A DNA stretch of 64,000 bases, from positions 186,001-250,000 of the forward strand of contig WTXI01000032.1 in assembly GCA_022376515.1 (NCBI GenBank), in the 5' to 3' direction. Below the pieces are notes generated by a model. It was given only the letters and a program-made list of their open reading frames with translations, had not been told where the DNA came from and ran no database searches. This DNA comes from Lactifluus volemus (lineage: Eukaryota; Basidiomycota; Agaricomycetes; Russulales; Russulaceae). The position numbers and the translations under genes are program-made. Below are positions 11,435-23,694 of the stretch, piece by piece. Each line of letters starts with the position of its first letter. The stretch's first letter is position 1.

Positions 11435-13034
11435 CAGGATATGAAGATATAATGTATGTGTTACCTAGTGTTAAATAGTGGTTTTGCCCAGTGCCCACAT
11501 CACATGCGAGTGCGTTCAACTTTGTTACAGAACGACACGAGTAGTCGCGTTGTTCGATGTCTAATCAAAACTCATATCGTTTCTATGGTTTAAGCATATA
11601 CCTCAGAGGAAGTTCTTCCCTCACCCTAACCTGATCAACCCCACGCATATCTTTCTCCGCAACTCCTCGATTGGGGGTGCATCCGCGGGGCTGGGTCTAG
11701 ACACCCTCAACTGAGCCTATTCCTAAGAACGACGCATGACAGCTCCGCGTGCCTGTTTGCAAACAGTCCTATGGTAGGACCTGGCGGAAGCACCGAGTAC
11801 ACGGATGTAACCCCTCGGAAAGAGCGCGCGGGAACAGGAACGTCGTCAAAGAGACAAGGGTGGTAATTGTGGTTAATTTGTAGCATCAGAGAGTGATGAA
11901 AGCGTTGAATCGAGGCCAGCTTGAGTAGTTGAGTTTTGTAATGAAGAGAAGGTGTAATTAAAAAGCTTTCGGGGTGATAATTCAGAATTAGAACCATGAC
12001 TTTCTCGAGGCTAGAGATCTCCAAAGTCAACTGTCTAATCCCGGGTTCAAATTTTGGATCGCACTGGATCACGGAATATTGGAATTGGTGCAGTTCCAAG
12101 AGTTGTGATTATGTAAGTACTCCAACGACGACGTGTCTGAGCTCTGTCACAATCCACCCAACTCTTACCTTCTAACCGACGAAAAAAAGTAAGAAACTAC
12201 TAGAAGGGAACTTATGGATTAGATGGTACGCATGGACAGTCATTGATACTATCCGCCTCATATCAATGATTCCAAGGTCCAAAAACTCGAAGGATGGTCT
12301 TACCGCGAGTACACGCATTCCGTCTCACCAGCCGCCGCGCACGCACGCTCACCTCATCGCTCTTTGGCATTACATTCGTCGCGTGTTTTATGACCGTATG
12401 CGCTTCCGACATACTACCCTGTCCCGCACACCCCCAACGTGGCCGCTTCGCCGATGACGACAATGAGGGCCAGAGCCGTCATCCCTCAACCGTGCGTGCA
12501 ACCATGATGGAAAAGCGACCCCGGAGGTGGATAGAGGAGCACTATCCGAGTTCGCGCGATCCATAACGTGCTATCGTTTTTTTTTTCTTTTTGCAATAAA
12601 AAGTCTTCAGTACAGTACGTTGATCCTAAACCACCCGAACCCCCAAAAATTTTAGAGTAGTTTCTGCAGTATTGGCAATGGTGCCTCCGCACCCGAATTA
12701 TCCCGTAAATTATCGCCAAAGTCTGAGTTACGCTATTTGCTCCTTGGTTAGCCGGCAGCAACTGAGACAGGTCGGGCCATGCCAATGGTTGGGGTACCTT
12801 GGGTAACAGATGACTTTGAATTTATCATCTAATTCTTGCTCAGTCACCACAAACTTTGACATATGGCATCCAGTACCACATACAAGCATATCTCGTATGT
12901 TTGTTTGGGTAGAAATTGTGTTATATAGAGTGTGATCCACTAGGACCCGACCATGGTCCACTACCCAACCACGGTTAGTATATTATGCGACGGTAAAAAC
13001 AAAGTAGTCCCTCCTATAGAATACATAATAAATG
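11435..13034. other. Intergenic with one dispersed repeat copy
   Basis: No gene is recognised. A degenerate tRNA-like B box lies near 12040-12060 but the fold is poor. The segment 12788-12930 is a copy of the dispersed repeat also found near 25.7 and 26.0 kb. Confidence 0.5.
12788..12930 (-). repeat. Dispersed repeat family, copy A
   Basis: The reverse strand of this segment matches 25666-25812 at roughly 80% by eye, from CTATATAACACAAT through TGTGGTGACTGAGCAAGAAT to the TTACCC end. In one phase both copies read the same peptide pattern (CGTGCH, S-K/N-FVV, EQELD, KF-x-VI), so the repeat probably derives from a coding sequence. Confidence 0.7.
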
Positions 13035-16000
13035 TTATCGGCGGCCGGTACCCTTCGTTGTGTCAGGTACCCGTTCCGTCGTCTTGCGCCTGTGCTCTCC
13101 GCTGCTTGTGACCCTCTGATCAACCCTCGAGTCGCCCTCCGAGGCCCCAACCGACTGTTTGTTAGTCTTTCCAAGGTGTCGGTGACGGTCCTGTTTTGGT
13201 TTTGGCTTCTTCGGCTGCTGCTCCAATGACGCCAGCACTGCTTCATTCTCGAGGCGGATCCGTTCTTCCTCTGCCGTCCACCACATCATAAACTCGACTT
13301 CAGCCTGCAGCTCGGCTTCCTCCGCCTGTATATCCCGAAGTGAGCGCCTCTCCTTTACTACGATGTTCGGTTGGCTTTGCAGCTGCTGTATCTCAGCGAA
13401 AGAGATGGGGGCACTTGACGAAGGCTTTGAAATTGGTTCGACCGGAGTCAGGTTCCATGCATTCCCGCTGCAAATTAGCGCGCGTGTTACAACGGGCTTC
13501 TCCTGTCGGTGTAGAAAATAAGTAGAGACGTACTATGCGTGGCGGGTTGCCGTCAGCCCCGCCTTCACCTTGGGGGGACTGATGACGGGTCCTAAGCCAG
13601 CTCTTCCTGGGTGTGTAGACGAGCTCGGAGTGGTATGAGTGCTCCATGATTTGTGGATCACTGGAGCACTGGAAAGATGAGTTGGGGGTGTTTTACTTGC
13701 CGCATGGACGCTTGTCGAAGGACTATGCGCAGATGGCTGGGCAGGTAAGGGAAGGTTTTTCGGAGCGCAATATGAAGGAGAGCTCGACGCTGGTGGGATC
13801 GTCGTTTGTATTCTCCACGCTGGAGTTGATGGTGCGCGCAAACTATTAGGAGAGCCCGAAAGCAGCGCATCCGGCGTCTTGGAGAGTGAGGGCGAAAGAC
13901 CCATGCCCTCCCCAGACCTCTTCCTATGCATGGATATCGAGGAACCCTGGGCCACCGCTGGGTGATGAATTCGTCCACCGCCTGCAACTCCTCGGCTTCG
14001 GCGAGAATCGCCTTCATATCAACCCTGCATACCTCACCTGTCAGAACCTGTACCTCCGGAGAAACGAAAAAGGGGTCTCACTTAGGAGTAGACTTGCCTT
14101 TCCACGGCCCAGCCTTAGAAGCATCGTCCGCCGAGACATCTACATCTAGATTCAGGGCAGGAACGAGCACCTCGTCCATACAGAACAAGTCTTCGCAGGT
14201 ATTAGAGAGAAGTGGTGTACGTGGTGTACGTGGTGTGGTTGGCTTGCACCCCGGGGATGCGGGCAACGATGGCTTTCGGCTCGCCTTTGGTGATAACTTT
14301 GGCTGCATTTTCGGTTGAGAACGAACTATCGGATAGGGTATATCCTGCGCCGCGAGCCATACGCGACACTCATCGACAGCGGTGCGAGGTTGATGGGCAG
14401 CTGAAAACGGGCGAATGGGGACTTGGCGGCCTGGTGCCCACGAACTGCACCTGCTAGTTGTTTGACGAGGCGAGGGGGCAAGTCATCGAGCAGCCGTGCC
14501 TCCAGTAAAGTCTCCATATGAACGACCATATACTGATGTAAACTATCCATGAGTTGATCGCAGTTCAGGGACGCCGCTTCCATATAGATAGCTGAGATGT
14601 TGTTAATGGTAACATAGTCGACAACGATCGAAGAGCAGATTAGCAGCAACCGATCAAGAAGCAATTCATTCTAAAGTAAAAGCAAGGGTCAGAACAGGTA
14701 ACATCATCGGGGCGTGACTTGCCGCAGCAAACATAACATCGAACAGGAGATCCAGCAGTTGATCGGTAGAATCAACAAAATCTTTTCCATATATTTAGCT
14801 TATGGAGAGTTCGAGTAGGAGATTGCACATACCCAGTCTTTCAAACATCTCCGCCTCCTCTCCACAACACATGAACCGTAACACATACTGCATATAGCGC
14901 CATTCTAAATGACGCAGATCAACGCGTAAAGTACCGTCTGTCTCCCACCGATCTATCGTCCAGTCTTTGTCCGAGAAGAGGCTCTCAAAAAACGACGAGC
15001 GCGTGCGCAAGATGAGTGAGTGGGACCATACTTCACGATCCGCAAGGCGTAGCATAACATCCGGGGTAGATACCGAGAGTGGCGAGTCGAAGATAGCTCG
15101 GAAGTGCATATTTAGTGACAGAGACGGCTCGCGCCGCACTGCGCCACGCAGAGAATCGGCGAGGTCATCGAGATGAAAGACGCGCGAGAGCGTTTGTAGT
15201 TCTCGCACCACTTGGGCAGGCTGGAGGCGACCGTGTGAAAACGCCTCCGTGGTGAGACGTGTGAGCCGTGGATCGTTGACAGCCAGCACCACGTCGGTGT
15301 ATAAATAGTGTAACAATACAAGTACAGAAAAGGCATGTACGCCTGCGATGGCTAGGCGAGGAGCTTCCGTCAGTACCAGTGGAGGGCCTGGGCTGCTCCT
15401 CGGACTCGGGGCAGGAAGGAACTTGACAGAAATTCCGGACTCGCGATCGTGAAGATCACCTAGCCCACCGATTATACGCGCGAGGACTGCACAGCGGGCA
15501 GAAAGGACGACAGTGTGTGCGGGGAACTCTATTGATCCTTGGACGCGGAGAACCACGTCCGCACCATAGGCAGGGTTTCTCTTCGTGAATGATCCATGTC
15601 TGAGTGAGTCAGGCTTGTGCCGTGCACTCTGATCTTGCGCAATAATGTTCCAGAGACCCAGGATAAGTTGTGCGTCACGAGCAAGCGCTTCCGCCTCGAA
15701 ATCCCCGTCCTCTTCGTCGTCTTCCTCACTCACGACGCCGTGAGGTATCCCAGCGAGCGGGCTTGCTACTTCTAGCATTGGCACCATATACTTACCCTCA
15801 TTCCCCGGGCGCGTGAATGAGAGGTATGGCTGCATACGTGCAATGTCCTCTGCAAGGTTATTTCCGACAGGGGTGACGTATTGTGGGGAAGAAGGTTCGC
15901 GAAGCGCAGCCAGAGCGCCTGTGTCGCTGGCGCGCACTGCAACGACTCGTTGCAGGCCTGTCACACGTACAAAGCGCGGTGCCTTAGCACCGCTACCCCG

Positions 16001-17811
16001 CGAACGTACGAAAACATGCCCAGACTCGGTACAGATGATTAGCGAGCCGTCACCGCCAAGGGCTGCGTCCTAGCAGAGCTTCCTGAACCTTTGAAGGAAA
16101 TAGCAGAAAGGTTGGCGTACATGTACTGCACTCCACTGCTTTCGGAGGGCCCAAACGCGCTGAGGCTGCACGGGAGCCTGGCGCTCTCCAGGAACAGCGG
16201 GTGGTGGGACATTGAAAGTGAAGATCTCGCCTGCGGAGGAAACCGTAGCGAACATGTTCTCGTTGCAAAATATACGTGCCGTTGTAATGACTTGGGCGGC
16301 GTGAGGCGGCCGATATGCCAAGAAGTCTGACGGAAGACGCATCGGGGACGGAAACGTTATGCGAGAGTACACATCGTTGAAGAGAAGGACGACATCCTGC
16401 GTTACCAAAAGACAAGCCATCGCAGAGTCCTAAAACCAGGGTATTTAATTGAGGTTTCCAACGCAAGACGGTAGACGCACATTCAAAGCAACGGAAATGA
16501 CAGGTTTCGCGACTTTGGTGACGATTTTTGGGACAGGCTGTACCGGATTTCCAGCCTTTTCGTACCCAAGTTGGCCATTGTTCTTCCCCCATGTAAACAA
16601 GGTAGAATCTGTCCAGCATACGCTTGCGCTCTTACAAGCGGCTATACCTCGTACACGCTCACGCCTCAATGGTCCAGCGATGACACGCGGGGTAGTTTGC
16701 ACATAAGGTGCAGGTACATCATAACCTAGTTGGAAGAACCGCCCAAGTCCCCAGGAGAAGATACTGCCATCGGAAGTGAGGGCAAGTGTGTGATCTTGCC
16801 CAAGCGCAACGGCAGTAAATCTGCTATGAGAGGCCAACTTTATCATTGGCAAAAGTGAGGGCTGAGTATGTTGACCTCCACCAGGCCCAAGTCTACATAA
16901 GAATCACTACAGAAAGTTGGTAGAGAAAACAAGGCGACATGCCTTCCAGTGCTAGCAAAGCCACATGCACGGATGTTGGCGCATGACTCATCAGTGACGA
17001 CTACTGTTGACAAGAGGTTCAGAAAAAAAGACATCTTTTTGCAACGGTTACGGAAGATAATGGCTCGTTGGGCGAGAGGCCCCTAGAATGATTACCTCAA
17101 TAGAGGGGATGAAGTGGACGTACCAGTATGTAACCTTGACATTTGGACATCTCGAACCTGTACAGGCTGTAATTTGAAAGCAATTGTATCGCGTGCTGTT
17201 GGATCCCCACTCTCCCCATGATGCTTTAGGACGACCTGCTCGGGGTATGTCCGGTCATCAGTATCCCCGTGCCCAAGGGATGCATTCCTACGATGAATAA
17301 AAATCAGAAGCAATAAAAAACACAGGCGTACGTACTAACCTGTTCATACCCCATGTATACAAATCAAAATGACGCAGTGTCCCAAATATATTTGGCTTGG
17401 TGTCCTTGACAGTAGTATTGTAGAGATCAAAGGCTCGATAGCCCTCGACATCTTTTAAATCGACATCGATATCGCTCCTCTGAAGCAAAAGGATGCTTGG
17501 GAAGGTATTAACTTAGTATTATCACAACAGGCGATAACCACGTACGCAGCGGGGAGGTTCCCGTTATACAGCGCACGGTGCAACGGAGTCCAGTGGCTCT
17601 CCACATCCTGAAGATTAACGGATATCCCAGGGTGAGAGAGAAGCATGCGAACGTATTCTGTCGCAGCTGAGTCGGAGGCGGCGCATGCGAGATGAAGTAC
17701 GGTGCGACCTAGCCAGTCACGCGCATTGACATCCGTCGGGGGAGCAGTGGCAAGCTGTCGTTGAAATGCAGCTTGGTCGCGGTTGTAGAAGTAGGCATGG
17801 AGTGAGGTCAT
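13035..17811 (-). CDS. Ankyrin-RCC1-BTB protein, IBTK homologue
   Basis: About 1,360 aa in 13 exons: 17811-17546, 17495-17340, 17287-17124, 17003-16943, 16892-16481, 16429-16121, 16069-14833, 14781-14723, 14670-14370, 14325-14082, 14024 to about 13980, about 13950-13569, and 13502-13035. Order: ankyrin repeats (DWLGRTVLHLACA, HWTPLHRALYNGNLPAA, LKDVEGYRAFDLYN), RCC1 repeats (LYTWGMNRNASLGHGD, VALGQDHTLALT, FSWGLGRFFQLGY, LFTWGKNNGQLGY), two BTB domains near residues 620 and 800 (YGADVVLRVQG, TPDVMLRLADREVWSHSLIL), a helical region (NELLLDRLLLICSS), and a basic C-terminus after EFMMWWTAEEERIRLE. This is the layout of inhibitor of Bruton tyrosine kinase; in animals IBTK is a CUL3 substrate adaptor, so a ubiquitin-ligase adaptor role is inferred. 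Introns 16893-16942 and 14671-14722 are GC-AG. The exon 11/12 join near 13950-13980 is unresolved. Confidence 0.93.
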
Positions 17812-18360
17812 ATAGGGATGAAAGGTGACTGAACAGCCCCGACGAAGGAGTAGAATCCCTTCGTGGGCTGGACTGTCGGGGTGACGCTAAGCTTGCAAGG
17901 CTCGCACAGAGACGGTCTCGGGCCTTTGACAATTGTCCAGCAATTGGGTGGGCTTGACGGGCTGAGACACTTGAAACTTACGAGCCGTAGGAAGTTATCG
18001 GGCGAACTTCGAGATGAACACTGGCACTAACTCGATAAGATGATGAGGAAAAGTGACTCAGTCAGCATATTCCCACGACTGAGCCTGAGAGTCTGAGACC
18101 CACGTTCGTTATCTATACACTACTGTACTTCTGATCTATCATTCTTTGGCCAATAGGAGCGAATAAGTGATCACATATTTCTTTCAGTTTTGCTCTGCAT
18201 TTAGAACCTGGCCTGGAATCATCCTCTGTCCAAGGTTCTCAAGAATTGGAGTCGGCATTTGTGGAGTGAATATAAGCCGCCCAATTCCTCATATATCCAC
18301 ACCTTCACCATCATTATCTTCATATACATTTGGTGAATGCTCAGCGGGCACAAGTGCGGT
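17812..18360. other. Upstream region of the IBTK gene
   Basis: No gene or repeat recognised. It separates the minus-strand IBTK gene from the oxygenase fragment and presumably holds the IBTK promoter. Confidence 0.5.
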
Positions 18361-18670
18361 CCCCCTTCTCATCTCTCTCTCTTGTACAATATCACGTCTT
18401 CCAAAGACAATCATACAACCAGGTTCGTATACACAGTCCATTCAGATCTCACTTACTTCTAATTCGTAGATACATCAGCTTCACAAAAACAACCCCTGAA
18501 GAATTAGAGCAGCTCATTCAGGCGTGTGAACCCGCCAGCTTCGTGGAAAAGAGGTAGTGATGGACGAGACGTACCGCAAAGCTAAAAAGACGGAAAATGA
18601 CCGTTTCACCGCACTCCTTGTACTTTCTCGAGGGCGAGGCCTCGAAGCGTGCAAAATTGAGCTGTACAAC
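18361..18670 (+). pseudogene. Broken partial copy of the 2OG-Fe(II) oxygenase gene
   Basis: This matches 21119-21500 of the intact gene, including the CTCATCTCTCTCTCTTGTAC stretch of exon 1, the donor GGTTCGTATAC, and the exon 2 segment GAATTAGAGCAGCT...ACCGCAAAGCTAAAAAGA. The copy has a premature TAG at about 18555, an internal deletion before AAAATTGAGCT, and stops before the catalytic HxD region. It is a decayed, 5'-biased duplication, not a functional enzyme. Confidence 0.85.
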
Positions 18671-18866
18671 GCAAAAAATATGTGTAATACGACCTATAGC
18701 CATAGTACAGTATTACTGACAGGTAACCAGGTGACGTTACAGGTTCAGTAGTTGTGAGGAGAGATTTAAACTCAGCCTCCATCAGGATGACCTTCGCGTC
18801 CCAAATCTTTGTGATCAGGCTGAGTCGGAACATGTAAAGAGAAGAGGTGTTGTCTCCCCATTCACA

Positions 18867-19470
18867 TCACCAGTACCAGTGGAGCAACGTCACGGAGCGG
18901 TCGAGCCCACAATTCTGTTCCCCGTGGCCCAACACTTCATCCGAAAGCAAATTCACGTCTTCTTCGGGAAGAGATTCCGTGCGGTACGCCTCGTCCATAT
19001 CACAATCCCACACGATTTCCCAGGGTCCCTTCAGAAAAGAGGACTTTCTACAGGGCTTCGGAGCTTGTGTGAGAGACTGCTTGCGCTTCGGAGGAATGAT
19101 CCGGAGCCTGGACGGCAGACCTGAAGGAAAGGAAAGGACGTCAGAAGGAGAGTCTGAGAGAAGAACTAGGTTGTCTGCCGTTCCCACCGAAACGCGTTAC
19201 AGCCTGAGGTGGCTCGCACATGCCAAGCTCTTCTTCTAACATTGAAATTGTCGTGGATTGCCGGCGAGGCTGCAGCGTTACCTTAGCCCTCTCTGGCGTT
19301 CGGTCGCTATGGAGAGAGGAGAGCATTGGTGATTGAGCTTCGAGTAGATATGGGACACAGTACCGAAAGTCAGGCGATGCCTGTGAGACTCGTGGAAGGC
19401 GTTTATATACGTTCACCAGGTGAGGGCCCTCTGTGACGAGGTGATCGATAAATTCATGGGTAGGGCCCAT
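18867..19470 (-). CDS. Hypothetical protein, 185 aa
   Basis: Two exons, 19470-19167 and 19120-18867, joined by a 46-nt intron with donor GTTCTT, branch-like CTGAC and a pyrimidine-rich TTCCTTCAG acceptor; the frame is kept. The product starts MGPTHEFIDHLVTEGP and has a basic middle (IPPKRKQSLTQAPKPCRKSS) and an acidic C-terminal part (MDEAYRTESLPEEDVNLLSD). I do not recognise the family and see no signal peptide or membrane helix. It lies between the oxygenase fragment and the 167-aa orphan. Confidence 0.45.
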
Positions 19471-20232
19471 TTATGCTGAATAGGATAGTTGCCAGGAACT
19501 TCTAGGAAGCCTCGTGGCACCACGAGGATTGGGGCCCAGGGAAGTACAATATATACACAATAGACGGACTTGTACCGGACCCTACTGCCCCTGGAGGAAA
19601 GACATCTGGCGCGAGCCTGAGATCGTTTTAGCCACGTACAGTACCCGGTCGCCCCGCACAATATGAACCAACCCGACCAACACGTTGCTAGTCACGACCA
19701 CGGTATCGGCGTACGCATAAACCAGTCGGTTTTGTTTTGTCTTGCCTTGCGGCACGGATAGGATCAGGACATGAAGGACAAAAAAATGAACACGTAGGCC
19801 GCCGTGGCCACGGCGCTGTCCGAGGTGGCGCCGAGCTCTTTATGAGAGCCGAGCCGCGTCTCCAATTGTGGATTCGGCGTTTGCTAATCACTTCAAGTTC
19901 ATAATTTCGGTCAAAGCGCAGCATCCGATTATTGTTCCTCACTGTCGTTGCTCACGAGGATACCATTTTGGTACGCCTTTTAAACGACCTGAGGATAGCA
20001 AGAATTGTTACAGGTCATCGCGACTCATCGACGTGCATAAAAAGAAGACTTGCAATGGCTTTTGTTTAGAACTGCAGAGCGTGTTACTCTTCCCGTAACC
20101 CGACACATACTGATCTCAATCACCGAGCGTGCTGATTGATAAAAGCCTTGATGAATATGCTGCAGCTCACACACACCGAAACACCACATCTCCATCAACA
20201 ACTTGAACTTGGAACCCTGATCCCTCGAACGG
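19471..20232. other. Intergenic, nothing recognised
   Basis: No coding family, RNA or repeat is seen. The 3' part lies upstream of the 20233 gene. Confidence 0.45.
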
Positions 20233-20736
20233 ATGTCTTCTTATGCCGCCAACACTCCCGAAGCATACGCCCTTGGCGAATTCTGGAGGCCAACAGAGGA
20301 GTTAGCCTTTATGAACAGTTCTCGGCAGAATATACGAAGGGCGAGAGAGCTGACTCTCCTAATGGCCGGTACGAGGTGTCGCGGTCTTGGTGACCATTTG
20401 CTTTTGCTTTCCGAGTTGGCCAGACATCGAAAGGTCCCCGAGCGTGGATATGCTCTTGACTTTCTTCAAGCGGGCGTTGAACTTGAAATCTTTGAACAAG
20501 AATCACTCGCCCGTACCTTGGAGTTGTATCACAGTGCGAATATCTGCGTCGCTGATGTAGAAGCACGCCCTGAAGTATACCCGATCCGAAAGCGAGGAAG
20601 AATTTCAACGGCGCACGGAAGACTTTCGTCGGGAGACGCCGTGCTTGCTCAGCTTGCAGAAGAAGCACACGGCGCCACGTTCACGTCATTCTGGCCAGCT
20701 CAGCTGCAGGACAACTTGAATTGGACCCTGCCTTAA
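20233..20736 (+). CDS. Hypothetical protein, 167 aa
   Basis: A single uninterrupted frame from an ATG at 20233 to a stop at 20736, reading MSSYAANTPEAYALGEFW at the start. The composition is protein-like: helical, Leu/Ala/Glu-rich (HLLLLSELARHRKVPERG, LDFLQAGVELEIFEQE) with basic patches. No family recognised, no signal peptide. A downstream intron is not needed. It could be lineage-specific or a fragment. Confidence 0.45.
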   Translation: MSSYAANTPEAYALGEFWRPTEELAFMNSSRQNIRRARELTLLMAGTRCRGLGDHLLLLSELARHRKVPERGYALDFLQAGVELEIFEQESLARTLELYHSANICVADVEARPEVYPIRKRGRISTAHGRLSSGDAVLAQLAEEAHGATFTSFWPAQLQDNLNWTLP

Positions 20737-21033
20737 GGAGCTACTTGCCCTCTACAGGAGATCACTATTCAACATTGGCTCGCCTGCTCGATTGCCATGG
20801 TCTTAGCGCGATACGTGGCTCCGTGCCCAGCCTAGGCACCAACACGTGCATCCCCTAAATTATAGCATGATCCGGATGCCCTTTGCCGTTCGTAACGGAA
20901 GCAATAGTCTCGTCGTTTTTACCGTGCTTCCGACAACAGGAGTCATTGGCCCAATGACTCAGCCAGCGCTCAGCCCCTGACTCCGCTGGGCATAAATTGG
21001 CAGCGGTCTTCCTCCACCTCACCACACCTCACA

Positions 21034-22441
21034 ATGTCCAGTATCGAACAGTTACTGGTCCCTATACAAGAGTCAATCATCCATAAGCCACCCTTCGTTA
21101 CCGGATCGCTCCAACTTCCCCCTTCTCATCTCTCTCTCTTGTACACAATCACGTCTTCTGAGGGTAACCATGCAACTAGGTTCGTATACTAACTGCAAGC
21201 TATCTCAGGCTATGTTTAACCCTTACTGACTTTCAATTCATAGACACATCAACTTTGCGAACGCAACACCTGATGAATTAGAGCAGCTAATTCAGGCGTG
21301 TGAAACCGCCAGCTTCGGTCGTGGCAAAGAGGACGTGATAGATGAGGCTTACCGCAAAGCTAAAAAGATGGACAAGGAATCTGTCACCGCACTGCTGGTA
21401 CCCGATAACACTGATCTCGTCAAGATCGTGCGCAACTATCTTCTTGAAGGTAATGATTCAGATCGCAAAATCGAAATTGAGCTACACAAACTCAACGTGT
21501 ACAGTATGCGCCCGAACAACACTCACAGTTGGCAGAGACTAACTTGTTACACAGGTGAGGGGTCATTCTTCAAGGCTCACGTTGATACTCCACGCGGAGA
21601 AAGGATGTTCGGATCCCTTGTTGTTGTCTTTCCAACACCCCACGAGGGTGGTGCTCTGGTCTTCCGACACCGTGGTGAAGAATGGACGTTTGACTCTTCT
21701 GCTGTGCTATCGGCTGCACGGCCGGCTTCAATTGCCTATGCTGCATTTTTCAGTGACGTTGAGCACGAGGTTCTGCCCGTGACATCCGGACACCGCGTTA
21801 CGTTAACGTATAACCTCCACTTTCGTAAAGATGAGCATGCCTCTGCAAAGGACTTGGTGTCAGAACCCCCTCCCATCTCTCAGGAACAGAATCAGCAGGG
21901 GTTTCGTTCGAGATTCGAAGCTCTACTCAAAAATCCAGACTTCCTCCCAAATGGAGGTGTGCTCGGGTTCGGAATGCGACACGTGTATCAAGTAAAGTCC
22001 AGCCCTGATGGTCTTCAACACATCTACGGCCTGTTGAAGGGCAGCGACGCAACTGTGTACCACAGCCTGCGTGCGCTTGGACTTGAACCCGTCCTATATC
22101 TTAATTATCGCAATGACAACCACCGCTACGCAGGTCCCGAGTCTGTGATGGTCAACAAGATTCCCAAATTTGATTCGTACTGCCAAGTCGACGACCTGTT
22201 TGATCTATTGCAAGGGTTCGATGGAATTGTGATTCCCTCCGAAGAGCAAGTGACATGGGTCACACCAGAGACGACATTCAGCAGTCTAACGAGCGCGTAT
22301 GCTGCCTACGGGAATGAGGGAACTGTGGGATATGCATATGGGGTTGTATGCCTTATCGTGCGTATTGGTGATGTGGCCAACCGGTTGGTGAATCACGAGG
22401 CTGCGCAAGGGAAGAAGCGGAAGAAACGAAGGGTCTACTAG
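21034..22441 (+). CDS. 2OG-Fe(II) oxygenase, prolyl-4-hydroxylase-like
   Basis: Exons 21034-21179 and 21244-22441 give 447 aa; the intron has GTTCGT and ATAG ends and keeps frame. The domain has the non-haem iron facial triad: H and D in FKAHVDTPRG, the distal H in FFSDVEHEVLPV, then the 2-oxoglutarate-binding Arg in GHRVTLTYNL. FPTPHEGGALVFRH is the typical strand between them. These enzymes hydroxylate or demethylate substrates with 2OG, O2 and Fe(II); the substrate is unknown and no signal peptide is seen. The C-terminus is basic (KKRKKRRVY), possibly a nuclear signal. A decayed duplicate of the 5' third lies 2.5 kb upstream. Start is the ATG after a short CA-rich leader. Confidence 0.9.
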
Positions 22442-23694
22442 TAGCGGTTCAAGAGAATAACAAACTAGCGTGTCCGAGTCACTGACATGGAATGAGAACT
22501 ATGACATGGGTTTGAGTGCGCACACTTTTGGATCTCAGTAAATGCAAGTGTGTACGTCTAGGTAAATATGACAACAACGTAGTCCTATCACTGGCACAAT
22601 TAAATGTTATTTGATTATCTTATCACCGTGCTTGAACAGCAGCTCACATCTCTAGATCTTGGTTCAAGCTGGGAAGGTTAAAAGTTGTGGAGCTCTCCAC
22701 GAGTACCAGTTGTCGCTCGGAACCATACTCACTAATCCATAGTACACGCGCCATTGTCCACAGCGGTTGCAGACGACAATTGTCTGTTTTAGGTGGGAGA
22801 ATGAGGTGTATCAGGAATCCTAGCACTCGTCTTTTCCCAAGTGGAAAAAGTGGCGAAAAGCGAGTAAAAATCATCTATATGGCCATTTGGAAACTTACAA
22901 CTGTGATAGTACGGCGCACATGACCAGTTCACGGTATATCCGCACTAAACATTTTTGGGCTAGCTCGAGCCCCGAGCTCATGCGAGCCAAAAAAGGAAAC
23001 AGTAGCAAAAGGAAGAAACTGTCACAAGGTAACCTAGGTTACAGTACCTAGCATTACTGTACCCCAAAAGTTGCTTTGCAGTATTTTTCAAAAAGTAAGT
23101 GAAGCTGAAAAGAGCTGAAAAAGGCAGTGATTTTCCAGGCATTCCATAGCACAAACAATTTGAAAAAGGTTTTGCACAGTTTTCTGATGCATATACACAA
23201 TAAGTGAAGCTACTAAAAGGCACGATGTCATGGACCACAGATGTGGGGAAATACGGCGACACGCCATGGCCAAATACGCTGTAACACTAGTACTTCAACC
23301 TTCTATCACACCCGGGCGCTGTCGTTACTTCTCCCCCCCCAGTCCCTGACATGTCCAGTCGCTTGTCTACATTCGTGGTTTCACGAAGCCTCGCGGTCGT
23401 GCATCAGTCGTGAGTCTCAAAGTTCGCTGTCCCTGTTCCATGTGCGACTTTGGATTCAGTAAAGGCTCACGAGTAACAAACTGGTTACATATCGATAACT
23501 CAACGAGATGTCCTTCTCAACATATTCTTCTCTATCAACTCGATTATCTCTTTATCAGGATGAAGAAGATACTATAGCAGAAATGTCCGGTTCAGGTGGG
23601 ACCGCCAACGTTGGTGGTACAAGTTGGCTCAGGTCTCTCAAAAGTGGCGGTACCTCATCCTTGCGTCCCCAATTCGACTGGATATCCATCTTCT
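22442..23694. other. Intergenic, nothing recognised
   Basis: Contains a perfect 14-bp palindrome at about 23022-23035 and A-rich tracts near 22985-23180. No gene is recognised. An ATG at 23583 opens a Gly/Ser-rich frame that may be the upstream part of the F-box-type gene. Confidence 0.45.

Noticed and set aside
11975..12070. tRNA-like stretch with a GGTTCAAAT B-box-like motif and a GACTTT/AAAGTC stem
   Set aside because: No proper A box, the D-loop GG is missing and acceptor stems do not pair; at best a decayed tRNA relic.
14326..14369. Apparent frameshift in the IBTK gene
   Set aside because: A 44-nt GT-AG intron restores frame exactly, so no indel is needed.
23022..23035. Perfect 14-bp palindrome GTAACCTAGGTTAC
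   Set aside because: Isolated and short; expected by chance at this scale and no partner features.
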